Source: Methanobrevibacter sp. OttesenSCG-928-I08 (GTDB lineage: Archaea > Methanobacteriota > Methanobacteria > Methanobacteriales > Methanobacteriaceae). Taken from it: a stretch of DNA of 41,635 nt. The stretch is taken from positions 1 through 41,635 of the forward strand of contig JAJDHW010000002.1 in NCBI GenBank assembly GCA_030266405.1, written 5' to 3'. Position 1 is the first letter of the stretch; each line of letters starts with the position of its first letter. The notes beneath the pieces were generated by a model. The model made no database searches. It was not told the DNA's origin and worked only from the letters and a program-made list of their open reading frames with translations. This document shows, piece after piece, positions 32,314 through 39,353 of the stretch. The position numbers were made by a program, and so were the translations under genes.

Positions 32314-33969
32314 TTAAGGTTTATACATAGATTCTAATCTTTCTATAGTATCAATATCTTTAAGAGATTTATCTTTTCTTATTCTTTTTACAACAGGAAA
32401 ACGTAATGAATAACCAGCTTCATATTCTGGACTTTTAACAATTTCACTAAAAGCTATTTCTAAAATTATTTTTGGATGAACAATTACATGTGTACCTTTT
32501 TCACTAATTTCATATTCTTTCATTTTTTCTGTAAGATACTTTAATGTTTCATCATCTAAACCAGTAGCTGCATAAGCAACAGTTTTTAAATCATCATTTT
32601 CATCTTTTAAAGCTACAAGATATGAACCAATGAAATCTCCTCTTTTACCAACACCATGAGTTCCACCTACTACAACAACATCTAATGTTTCAGGCTCTGC
32701 CTTAAATTTAAGCATTTTTTTACCTCTAAGGCCTGGAATATAAGGTTCTTTAGAATCTTTAATCATTATTCCTTCATGATTTTCTTCAATTGATTTATTA
32801 AATAGATTCTCTACTTCATCAATATTATCACAAGTTCCAATAATCATGTCACTTAAGTTCATTTCATCTTTTGATGTGTCAACTATTTCTTCGAGAACTT
32901 CTCTTCTTTTAATAAGAGCTTCATCAATCATAGGTTGCTTATAATATAATAAATCAAACAAAAATAGTTTAAGAGGCACATTTTCAATAGCTTCTTCAAT
33001 ATTATACTTTCTTTTTACTCTATGTAATATATTTTGGAAAGAAAGAGGTTTTCCATCTTTTGTAGCTATTACTTCTCCTTCAACAATAAAATCAAAATGT
33101 GGTAAGGATTCATCAATTAATTTAACAATTTCAGGCATTGCAGCTGTAATATTTTCAAGACGACGGGTAAATATGTTTATTTCATCTTTTTTTCTATGAA
33201 TTTGAAGACGAATTCCATCATATTTTGTTTCACAAAGAGCTTCACCCATTTCACTAATAGATTCTTTTATACCTTTAGATAATTGTGCAAGCATTGGTTT
33301 TACAGGTTTTCCAGGTGTTAATGTAAGTTTTTTAAGCCCACTTTCACCTTCACTTCTTGCTACATCTGCAACTAATCCTAAATCATTAGTTAACATGTGA
33401 GCTCGTTCTGTAACTTTTTTATCAATTCCAAATGCCTGTGAAATTGCATCTCTTACAATACCTTCACCTACACCAATTCTAAGCTCTTCAATGATTGTAC
33501 GTGAAATATATTTTGCTTCACTAGCTGATGATAATGATAATAGTTCTGTAATTATTGAAATTTTCTTATTAGTAGATCTATTACCTGAAATTTCAGCTAA
33601 TCTTTGTAAACTATTAAATACAAAGTCTATTGTTAATGTTTTTGAGAAAAAAGTAGTTTGTTTTTTATTAGAGAATAATTTCTCACAAGCAAGACCAATA
33701 TCTCCTTCATCACGGATATTATCTTCAACTTCACTTGGAGGTACTCCTACAACTTTAGCTACTGCTTGTGTGAGTAATTTATCTCCAATTCCTATTTCTT
33801 TATCACTCCAAGCAGGAAAAATACTTCCAAGAATCAGTAAACATATATTGGATATTGATTCATCATCACCAATTCTTTTAAAAAAATTAGCTATAATTTC
33901 TGTTTTTTCAAGTCTTTTGGTTGTGTTGTCTAAATCTATATATACATTTACTAATTCTTGGTAATTCAT
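32314..33969 (-). CDS. lig: ATP-dependent DNA ligase
   Basis: Joins nicks during replication (Okazaki fragments) and repair. The 551-residue protein has an N-terminal DNA-binding domain (about 1-215), the adenylated lysine in 'ETKYDGIRLQIH' near residue 249, 'FDFIVEGEVIA', 'FLFDLLYY', 'EGIMIKD', 'LKFKAEPETLDVVVVGG' and a C-terminal OB domain ending with 'RFPVVKRIRKDKS'. These are nucleotidyltransferase motifs I-VI of archaeal DNA ligase I. Length is standard. It is 11 bp downstream of the FTR-rubredoxin gene on the same strand. Confidence 0.97.
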   Translation of the reverse strand: MNYQELVNVYIDLDNTTKRLEKTEIIANFFKRIGDDESISNICLLILGSIFPAWSDKEIGIGDKLLTQAVAKVVGVPPSEVEDNIRDEGDIGLACEKLFSNKKQTTFFSKTLTIDFVFNSLQRLAEISGNRSTNKKISIITELLSLSSASEAKYISRTIIEELRIGVGEGIVRDAISQAFGIDKKVTERAHMLTNDLGLVADVARSEGESGLKKLTLTPGKPVKPMLAQLSKGIKESISEMGEALCETKYDGIRLQIHRKKDEINIFTRRLENITAAMPEIVKLIDESLPHFDFIVEGEVIATKDGKPLSFQNILHRVKRKYNIEEAIENVPLKLFLFDLLYYKQPMIDEALIKRREVLEEIVDTSKDEMNLSDMIIGTCDNIDEVENLFNKSIEENHEGIMIKDSKEPYIPGLRGKKMLKFKAEPETLDVVVVGGTHGVGKRGDFIGSYLVALKDENDDLKTVAYAATGLDDETLKYLTEKMKEYEISEKGTHVIVHPKIILEIAFSEIVKSPEYEAGYSLRFPVVKRIRKDKSLKDIDTIERLESMYKP

Positions 33970-33980
33970 TGTTTTCCTTT

Positions 33981-34454
33981 TTAAAGTAATTTTTCAAAAC
34001 GATCTTTATCTGCTTTACATATTGGGCAGATTTCTGGGGGATTTTCTCTTGCACAAAGATATCCGCAAACTTTACACCTATATATTGGATATTTTAAATT
34101 TTTTAAAGATATATTTTCTTCTGATTCTTTATTTTTTTTAAGTTCGCGTATTCTACGATCAGGAATTGATTTTAATTTACGTTTACCTTCTACTACATCT
34201 TTAGTAACATATAGTGCACAGAAACAACAACCATAATCATTTAAATCTGCATCTCTATAATCACATGGACAAATCAAGTCAATATCTTTTTCCTTATCTC
34301 CTGATGCAAGTCTGCAAGGACAAGCTCCATATCCATAACGTTCTTTGTTAATTTCTATACTATCAATAAGATTTTCAACAAATTCAACATCAGGATTAAG
34401 ATAATATCCTCCACTTTCAGCTTCAGCTTTTAGGTTATCGTATTTTTCTCCCAT
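33981..34454 (-). CDS. Ferredoxin:thioredoxin reductase catalytic domain fused to rubredoxin
   Basis: A 157-residue redox protein. The N-terminal ~95 residues are an FTR catalytic (beta-chain) domain: 'YGACPCRLASGD', 'DLICPCDYRD' and 'YGCCFCALYV' supply the cysteines for the 4Fe-4S cluster and active disulfide. The C-terminal ~35 residues are a rubredoxin-like domain, 'YRCKVCGYLCARENPPEICPICKADK', with two CxxC knuckles. Such fusions would pass electrons through rubredoxin iron to the FTR site. It sits 16 bp downstream of a glutaredoxin-like gene, its likely substrate. Confidence 0.92.
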   Translation of the reverse strand: MGEKYDNLKAEAESGGYYLNPDVEFVENLIDSIEINKERYGYGACPCRLASGDKEKDIDLICPCDYRDADLNDYGCCFCALYVTKDVVEGKRKLKSIPDRRIRELKKNKESEENISLKNLKYPIYRCKVCGYLCARENPPEICPICKADKDRFEKLL

Positions 34455-34470
34455 TTAAATCCCCTGGGAT

Positions 34471-34749
34471 TTATCCAAATATTTCTTTAATTTGGTCTTC
34501 ATCGAAGCCTATAATTACTTTGTCGTTATTTATGACAATTGTTGGGAAAGATAAATCTTTATTCCATTTTTCTAGTTCTGAAACAACTTCATCTCTTTCG
34601 TCACCTTGTGTTAAATCAACGTATACGTAGTTATATTCAACGTTAAGCTCTTCAAGTAACATTCTAGTTTTTTTACACCATTGGCATGTGCTTAATGCAA
34701 AAAGTACAACATCACCTTTGTTTTCACCGTCAACATGTTCTAGTTTCAT
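34471..34749 (-). CDS. Glutaredoxin/NrdH-like thioredoxin-fold protein
   Basis: A 92-residue thioredoxin-fold protein with redox motif 'CQWCKKT' (CxxC near residues 20-23) and cis-proline 'SFPTIVINND'. The strand 'VVLFALSTCQWC' and acidic helix 'GDERDEVVSELEKW' match glutaredoxin-like proteins of methanogens. Directly upstream of the FTR-rubredoxin gene, so it is probably reduced by it. The start is supported by GGAGGCC on the minus strand. The promoter lies in the AT-rich 34750-34872. Confidence 0.9.
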   Translation of the reverse strand: MKLEHVDGENKGDVVLFALSTCQWCKKTRMLLEELNVEYNYVYVDLTQGDERDEVVSELEKWNKDLSFPTIVINNDKVIIGFDEDQIKEIFG

Positions 34750-34872
34750 TTATTTGGCCTCCATTATTTGTATTAATACTATATGTATTTTTTAATTAAA
34801 GTAATTTACTTTTTATATTGAAATTTTTGCTTTATGGATTGATTTAAATTTAAATTAGTGAGTATGAATATA

Positions 34873-36147
34873 TTAAAATTTATCTTTAGCTATTTTAACA
34901 GCACAATATTCTCCACACATTGCACACATTTCTTCATCATCTAATTCACATTTATTCCTATAGCTTCTAGGTTTTGATTTATCTAAAGCTATATCAAATT
35001 GACTGTCCCAATCAAAATTTCGCCTAGCTTTCCCCATTTCTTTTTCTTTTGCCCATGCAGAATCTAGACCACATGCAACATCAGCAGCTTGTGCAGCTAT
35101 TTTTGATGCAATAACTCCTTCTTTAACATCTTCAAGTGAAGGTAGGGATAAATGCTCAGCAGGTGTAACATAACATAAAAAATCAGCACCAGAACTTGCA
35201 GCTATTGCACCACCAATTGCTGATGTTATATGATCATATCCAGGAGCAATATCTGTTACAATAGGTCCTAAAACATAAAAAGGAGCACCATGACAGATTG
35301 TTTTTTCAATTTCCATATTAGATTTTACTTGGTTTAAAGGAACATGTCCTGGACCTTCTACCATTACCTGAACATTAGCATCTTGTGATCTTTTAACTAA
35401 AGTTCCAAGTGTAACAAGTTCTTGTATTTGAGAAATATCTGATGCATCTTCAAGACATCCTGGTCTTAAACCATCACCTAAACTTAATGTAATGTCATAT
35501 TCATAAGCTAATTCTAATAAATAATCATAATTTTCATAAAGGGGATTTTCCTCATTATTATTTAAAATCCATGAAGCTAAAAATGTTCCTCCTCTACTTA
35601 CAATACCCATTTTTCTTTTAGCTATTTGTAATTTTTCAACTAAATCTTTAGTAATTCCACAATGTAAGGTCATAAAATCAATACCTTCTTTTGCTTGTGA
35701 TTCAATTACTTTAAAGAAATCATCAGAATCCATATCTACAATTTCTTTTCCTTTTTTAAGGGTATTTACTCCAACTTCATAAATAGGAACAGTTCCTATT
35801 GGAACATTAACTGAATTTTTTATTTTTTCTCTAAAATTTTTAAGGTCAGAGCCGGTACTTAAATCCATTATAGCATCTGCACCATATTCAACAGCTAATT
35901 TTGCTTTATCTACTTCTAAATCAATATCATCTATTTTACTTGATGAACCGATATTTGCATTAATTTTAGTTGTTAAACCTTGACCAATTCCTACAGGTTT
36001 TGTATTTCTATTAATATTTTTAGGAATAACTATTTTTCCTTCAGCTATTCTGCTTCTTATTTTATCGACAGAAATATTTTCATCTTTAGCAACAATTTTC
36101 ATTTCTTCGGTTATATTGCCTTTTATAGCTTCACTTTTTTGAGTCAA
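34873..36147 (-). CDS. thiC: Phosphomethylpyrimidine synthase ThiC
   Basis: Non-canonical radical SAM enzyme converting aminoimidazole ribotide to the pyrimidine moiety of thiamine. The 424-residue protein from TTG 36147 (AGAGGGATACAAA ribosome-binding site) shows 'PVGIGQGLTTKINANIGSS', 'DAIMDLSTGSDL', 'MTLHCGITKD', 'VSRGGTFLASWI', 'MVEGPGHVP' and 'GAPFYVLGPIVTDIAPGYDH'. The C-terminal cluster motif is 'CAMCGEYC', that is CX2CX3C rather than the CX2CX4C of bacterial ThiC. Divergent from the CBS-protein gene with only 46 bp between, which leaves no room for a thiamine riboswitch. Confidence 0.94.
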   Translation of the reverse strand: MTQKSEAIKGNITEEMKIVAKDENISVDKIRSRIAEGKIVIPKNINRNTKPVGIGQGLTTKINANIGSSSKIDDIDLEVDKAKLAVEYGADAIMDLSTGSDLKNFREKIKNSVNVPIGTVPIYEVGVNTLKKGKEIVDMDSDDFFKVIESQAKEGIDFMTLHCGITKDLVEKLQIAKRKMGIVSRGGTFLASWILNNNEENPLYENYDYLLELAYEYDITLSLGDGLRPGCLEDASDISQIQELVTLGTLVKRSQDANVQVMVEGPGHVPLNQVKSNMEIEKTICHGAPFYVLGPIVTDIAPGYDHITSAIGGAIAASSGADFLCYVTPAEHLSLPSLEDVKEGVIASKIAAQAADVACGLDSAWAKEKEMGKARRNFDWDSQFDIALDKSKPRSYRNKCELDDEEMCAMCGEYCAVKIAKDKF

Positions 36148-36193
36148 TTTGTATCCCTCTAATTTAATATTATGGATAAATATATTAATATAC

Positions 36194-36574
36194 ATGATTG
36201 AAAAATTAACAGCTCAAGATATAATGTTAAAGGATGTTATTGTATCTAACCCTCAAGATTTAGTAGCTGCTGCAAAATTAAAAATGATAAGATCAAACAT
36301 AGGTGCTGTTCCTATTGTTGATGGTGAAAAATTAGTAGGACTTATTACTCATAGGGATGTACTTTTAGCTGGAAGTGAAGCATCTGGTTTAAAAGTTGAA
36401 GATTTAATGACAAAAAAATTAATTACAGTTACTAAAGATACTAATATTAAAGATATTTCTAAAATAATGGCAGAAACAGGATTTCAAAGAATTCCTGTTT
36501 TAGAAAATGGAAATTTAATTGGATTAATTACTCAAAGTTGTATTATTAAAGCAGTAGCTAATGTTCTAGATTAA
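36194..36574 (+). CDS. Tandem CBS-domain protein
   Basis: A 126-residue protein made of two CBS domains, which form an adenosine-nucleotide or SAM-binding module: 'TAQDIMLKDVIVSNPQDLVAAAKLKMIRSNIGAVPIVD' with 'LVGLITHRDVL', then 'VEDLMTKKLITVTKDTNIKDISKIM' with 'RIPVLENGNLIGLITQS'. No catalytic domain is attached, so a regulatory role is likely. ATG 36194 is chosen because the domain starts there; the transcript is probably leaderless or short-leadered. The last 9 bp overlap the convergent marker 8 gene. Confidence 0.9.
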   Translation: MIEKLTAQDIMLKDVIVSNPQDLVAAAKLKMIRSNIGAVPIVDGEKLVGLITHRDVLLAGSEASGLKVEDLMTKKLITVTKDTNIKDISKIMAETGFQRIPVLENGNLIGLITQSCIIKAVANVLD

Positions 36575-37399
36575 AGGATCTGGAATTTTAGGATTTTCTT
36601 TTTTAGGTTTTTCTCCACCAATCTTAGCTAATCTTAACTCTAAAAATTCTTTTCCTTTTTCTGTTCGAGCATAAATTGGAATAGATTGACCTACTATTTT
36701 TAAACTGTTTTTATCTCCAATTTCTCTCATATATTTTGAAGCACAAGAAGTTATAACATCACTGTTATTAAATAAAATTTCAGCATCTTCTTTGCTTAAT
36801 CCTGTAGTATGTACAACAAAAGTGTAAATGTTTACATCAGGATTTTCTTCTTTTAACTTGTTTATTTCATTACAATCTTTACTATAAGCTATTGTAACTG
36901 CAATATTTTTAAAACCTTTTTTAATAGCTAATTCAATTCCACCTATTTGATCAATTTCAGCTGTATTAGGATTAACAATATTTTCTTTTCCTATTTTAGC
37001 TATTATCTCAGGAATAGGGGTGGTTTTAACTAAACCAGAAACTCTTCCACCAATACCTTGAACTAATTCTCCTTCAGTCATAATCACTGTTCCACAGCCT
37101 TCACATACAATAACTGCAGAATCTATTACATTATCATCTAATAGTGTAGATATTGTTTCAGAAATTCCAAATGATAAAAAATCTTTCATTCTAAGTTCTC
37201 TATTTGGCATACACATTCCAAAATCAGCTATTCTAAAATCAATATTTTCTTTTATAGTGTCTTTATCTAATTTTTCAATATTTCTATATTTATGAAATAA
37301 AGGACAATAATCTATTTCAGGATCTTCAATTTCAACAATTTTTCCATTTTGAATTTTAATTTTAGCTTTTCCAAGAGCTTCGATAATATGTTCATCCAT
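36566..37399 (-). CDS. Methanogenesis marker 8 protein (DUF2099)
   Basis: A 277-residue protein of the DUF2099 family found in methanogens, function unknown. Cysteines appear in 'DYCPLFHKYRN', 'ADFGMCMPNREL', 'VIVCEGCGTVI', 'SKDCNEIN' and 'VITSCASKYMREIG'. Conserved blocks include 'GIGGRVSGLVKTTPIPEII'. ATG 37399 is chosen because AAGTGATCTAT just before it is a good ribosome-binding site. Family recognition is from memory of the motif pattern. Confidence 0.82.
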   Translation of the reverse strand: MDEHIIEALGKAKIKIQNGKIVEIEDPEIDYCPLFHKYRNIEKLDKDTIKENIDFRIADFGMCMPNRELRMKDFLSFGISETISTLLDDNVIDSAVIVCEGCGTVIMTEGELVQGIGGRVSGLVKTTPIPEIIAKIGKENIVNPNTAEIDQIGGIELAIKKGFKNIAVTIAYSKDCNEINKLKEENPDVNIYTFVVHTTGLSKEDAEILFNNSDVITSCASKYMREIGDKNSLKIVGQSIPIYARTEKGKEFLELRLAKIGGEKPKKENPKIPDPLI

Positions 37400-37525
37400 A
37401 TAGATCACTTCAAATATTTGTTTTTATAAATCTAAAAATTTTATAATTAATAATAGAATTTATTTAAGCTTAAATGTTATTTATTTTTTTTAAAAAAATT
37501 TATTTTCATATGCTCTTCAACATTT

Positions 37526-37558
37526 TGATTTTATAACAATTTTTTTAAATAAAAAACT
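37526..37558 (+). promoter_or_regulatory. TATA-like element of the short cdc6-like gene
   Basis: TGATTTTATAAC at about 37526-37536 is centred some 28 bp before ATG 37559 with no ribosome-binding site, so the mRNA is probably leaderless, like that of the full-length cdc6. Confidence 0.45.
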
Positions 37559-38401
37559 ATGATTAATTTAAAGAAAATATTAATGGAGGAAACATTAACA
37601 ACACTATTTAAAAGGGAAGAAGTATTTGATACAACATTATACATACCAGAAACTTTTGAATATAGAAACAGCCAAATAGCTGAAATTATAAGAGCTATAA
37701 AACCTGGATTAACTAATAATAAACCTCAAAATAAGATAATTCTTGGTAAACAATCATCTGGAAAAACAACAGCTATTAGAAAAGTATTTCAAACAATCAA
37801 CGAAAACACACAAAAAATTAAAACCGTTTATGTAAATTGCCGAATTAATGATATTGAAAAAGAAATCTATAAAAGAATAGCTATTTCATTATATGGAAAT
37901 AAAATTAATTATAAAATGCAAAAAGAAGAGTTATATTCACGGATAATTGATTATTGTGTGAAAAATAATGTAACTCTTGTAATATGCTTAGATGATATAG
38001 ACAATATTCACAATATACATATTATCAATAAGATGATGTATGAATTACTTAGAAGTGGTGAATCATTCTTTGTAAAAATCAGTATAATAGCTATTATATC
38101 AAGACCAGAATTAATCTCTTTACTTGATAGAAGAGTTAAAAATTTCTTTTTATCAAATGAAATAAAATTTCCAGATTACACAAAAGAAGAAATATACAAT
38201 ATTTTAAAAAAACGCTGTGAAAAAGGCCTAATCCATGGAACTATTAGTGATGAAATAATTTATAGTTTAGCTAGCTATTGTTATCGTGAAAGTGATTTAA
38301 GATCAGCTATTGAAACTTTAAGATCTGCTGTAGTATTAGCTGAAATTGAAGGTAGTTTAGCTATTGAAGAATGGCATATTAGGGATTGTTTGTGTTTATA
38401 A
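37559..38401 (+). CDS. Orc1/Cdc6-like AAA+ ATPase lacking the winged-helix domain
   Basis: A 280-residue paralogue of the initiator at 13969. It has 'LYIPETFEYRNSQ', Walker A 'GKQSSGKTT' near residues 62-70, Walker B 'LVICLDDIDNI', and sensor-2 'ESDLRSAIETLRSAV', so the ATPase module is complete. It stops at 'EEWHIRDCLCL', just where the C-terminal winged helix should begin; full-length archaeal Cdc6 proteins are about 100 residues longer. It could still bind partners or ATP but lacks the main DNA-binding domain. A possible out-of-frame remnant of that domain follows. Confidence 0.85.
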   Translation: MINLKKILMEETLTTLFKREEVFDTTLYIPETFEYRNSQIAEIIRAIKPGLTNNKPQNKIILGKQSSGKTTAIRKVFQTINENTQKIKTVYVNCRINDIEKEIYKRIAISLYGNKINYKMQKEELYSRIIDYCVKNNVTLVICLDDIDNIHNIHIINKMMYELLRSGESFFVKISIIAIISRPELISLLDRRVKNFFLSNEIKFPDYTKEEIYNILKKRCEKGLIHGTISDEIIYSLASYCYRESDLRSAIETLRSAVVLAEIEGSLAIEEWHIRDCLCL

Positions 38402-38768
38402 TTTTCATTAAATATGATTAATAAGGGCCAAACATTCACTTTTAAACAATATGAAAACTATTTTGATGTTTGTTATAATGCAGCTAGTCGAGATTTTAAA
38501 TAAATTATATAAAAAGGCAAAAGAATTAAAAATTTCGGAATAAAAAATTAGATTAATTTTTAAATGAACACACAAAAAATTTGTGAACTCACCAAAATAT
38601 AGTGAACTCACTCATATGAATTCATTATGATTATTCATATTTTTTATTATTATAAATTAATATTAATGAATTTTTTAAATCTAAACAAACAGTTTAACAT
38701 AACATAAAAATATTAATGACTATAACACAATAGTTTTATTTAAAAATAATTTTTTTTAGTTGATTATT
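38402..38768 (+). other. Intergenic region with possible decayed winged-helix sequence and 19-bp repeats
   Basis: In the frame of the upstream gene, 38402 onward continues as FSLNMINKGQTFTFKQYENY until TAA near 38501. In another frame 38451-38543 reads MKTILMFVIMQLVEI then LNKLYKKAKELKISE, which resembles the 'ekxiLxai ... YxxYkelakeLgi' start of a Cdc6 winged helix. The rest is AT-rich with three regularly spaced repeats (38565-38611), a palindrome ATGAATTCAT (38616-38625) and the nitroreductase promoter. The remnant reading is suggestive, not proven. Confidence 0.35.
38565..38611. repeat. Three 9-bp repeats at exact 19-bp spacing
   Basis: TGAACACAC (38565-38573), TGAACTCAC (38584-38592) and TGAACTCAC (38603-38611). 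The last two are extended to GTGAACTCAC, which has GTGA/TCAC dyad symmetry. Iteron-like spacing downstream of a Cdc6-like gene and about 160 bp upstream of the nitroreductase start. Confidence 0.7.
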
Positions 38769-39278
38769 ATGGATGCAATAAACAAAAGAAGAAGTATTAG
38801 AAAATATAGTTCTAAAGAAATTGAAGATGAAAAAATAGATAAAATGCTTAGAGCTGCTATGCAAGCTCCGGGATCTAGGCTTGGTAGTGAACCATGGGAA
38901 TTTATTGTTGTAAAAGATAAAGACACAATACAAAAATTAAGCCAGATGAGTCCTAATGCTAAATTACTTAGTGGTGCAAGTTTAGCTATTGTACTTCTTG
39001 CAAATATGGATAGAGTTCATTATCCTCTTGTATGGCAACAAGATATGTCTGCAGCTGCTACAAATTTATTACTTGAAGCTAGTAACTTAGGACTTGGTGC
39101 TGTTTGGATCGGTACTGCACCTAAACAAGATAGAATGGATTACTTATCTGATTTGTTTCAATTAGGTGAAAATATCAGACCTTTTAATATTATAAGTATT
39201 GGTTATCCTGCAGAAGGTTTAGAAAATAAATTTTTAGATAAATATGATGAAACTAGAGTTCATTATGAGAAATATTAA
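38769..39278 (+). CDS. Nitroreductase-family FMN protein
   Basis: FMN-dependent NAD(P)H oxidoreductase fold. The 169-residue protein from ATG 38769 begins 'DAINKRRSIRKYSSKEIEDEKIDKMLRAAMQAPGS', the nitroreductase FMN-binding signature, followed by 'EPWEFIVVKD', 'AAATNLLLEASNLGLGAVWIG' and 'ISIGYPAEG'. It is a short member of the family; the substrate is not known. A TTG at 38760 is an alternative start; GTTGATTATT before the ATG favours ATG. Convergent with cdc48, with two terminator hairpins between. Confidence 0.9.
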   Translation: MDAINKRRSIRKYSSKEIEDEKIDKMLRAAMQAPGSRLGSEPWEFIVVKDKDTIQKLSQMSPNAKLLSGASLAIVLLANMDRVHYPLVWQQDMSAAATNLLLEASNLGLGAVWIGTAPKQDRMDYLSDLFQLGENIRPFNIISIGYPAEGLENKFLDKYDETRVHYEKY

Positions 39279-39289
39279 ATAAAAAAAAG

Positions 39290-39317
39290 AAAATGAGATT
39301 TAAATTTATCTCATTTT
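39290..39317. terminator. Hairpin terminator between nitroreductase and cdc48
   Basis: AAAATGAGAT (39290-39299) and ATCTCATTTT (39308-39317) make a perfect 10-bp stem with an 8-nt loop, A-rich on the left and T-ended on the right, so it can act in either direction. Confidence 0.65.
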
Positions 39318-39328
39318 AAAATTATCTT

Positions 39329-39353
39329 ATAAGATAGTTAATAGCTATCTTAT
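39329..39353. terminator. Hairpin overlapping the cdc48 stop codon
   Basis: ATAAGATAG (39329-39337) and CTATCTTAT (39345-39353) form a perfect 9-bp stem with a 7-nt loop. Read on the minus strand it starts in the stop codon of cdc48, the same stop-overlapping arrangement seen after pfdA and DUF92. Confidence 0.6.

Noticed and set aside
36148-36193. Thiamine riboswitch upstream of thiC
   Set aside because: Only 46 bp separate thiC from the divergent gene, too short for a THI-box aptamer, and no motif was seen.
38408-38611. 67-residue minus-strand frame downstream of the short Cdc6-like gene
   Set aside because: It covers the repeats and the presumed remnant, has a biased Phe/Ile composition and no ribosome-binding site.
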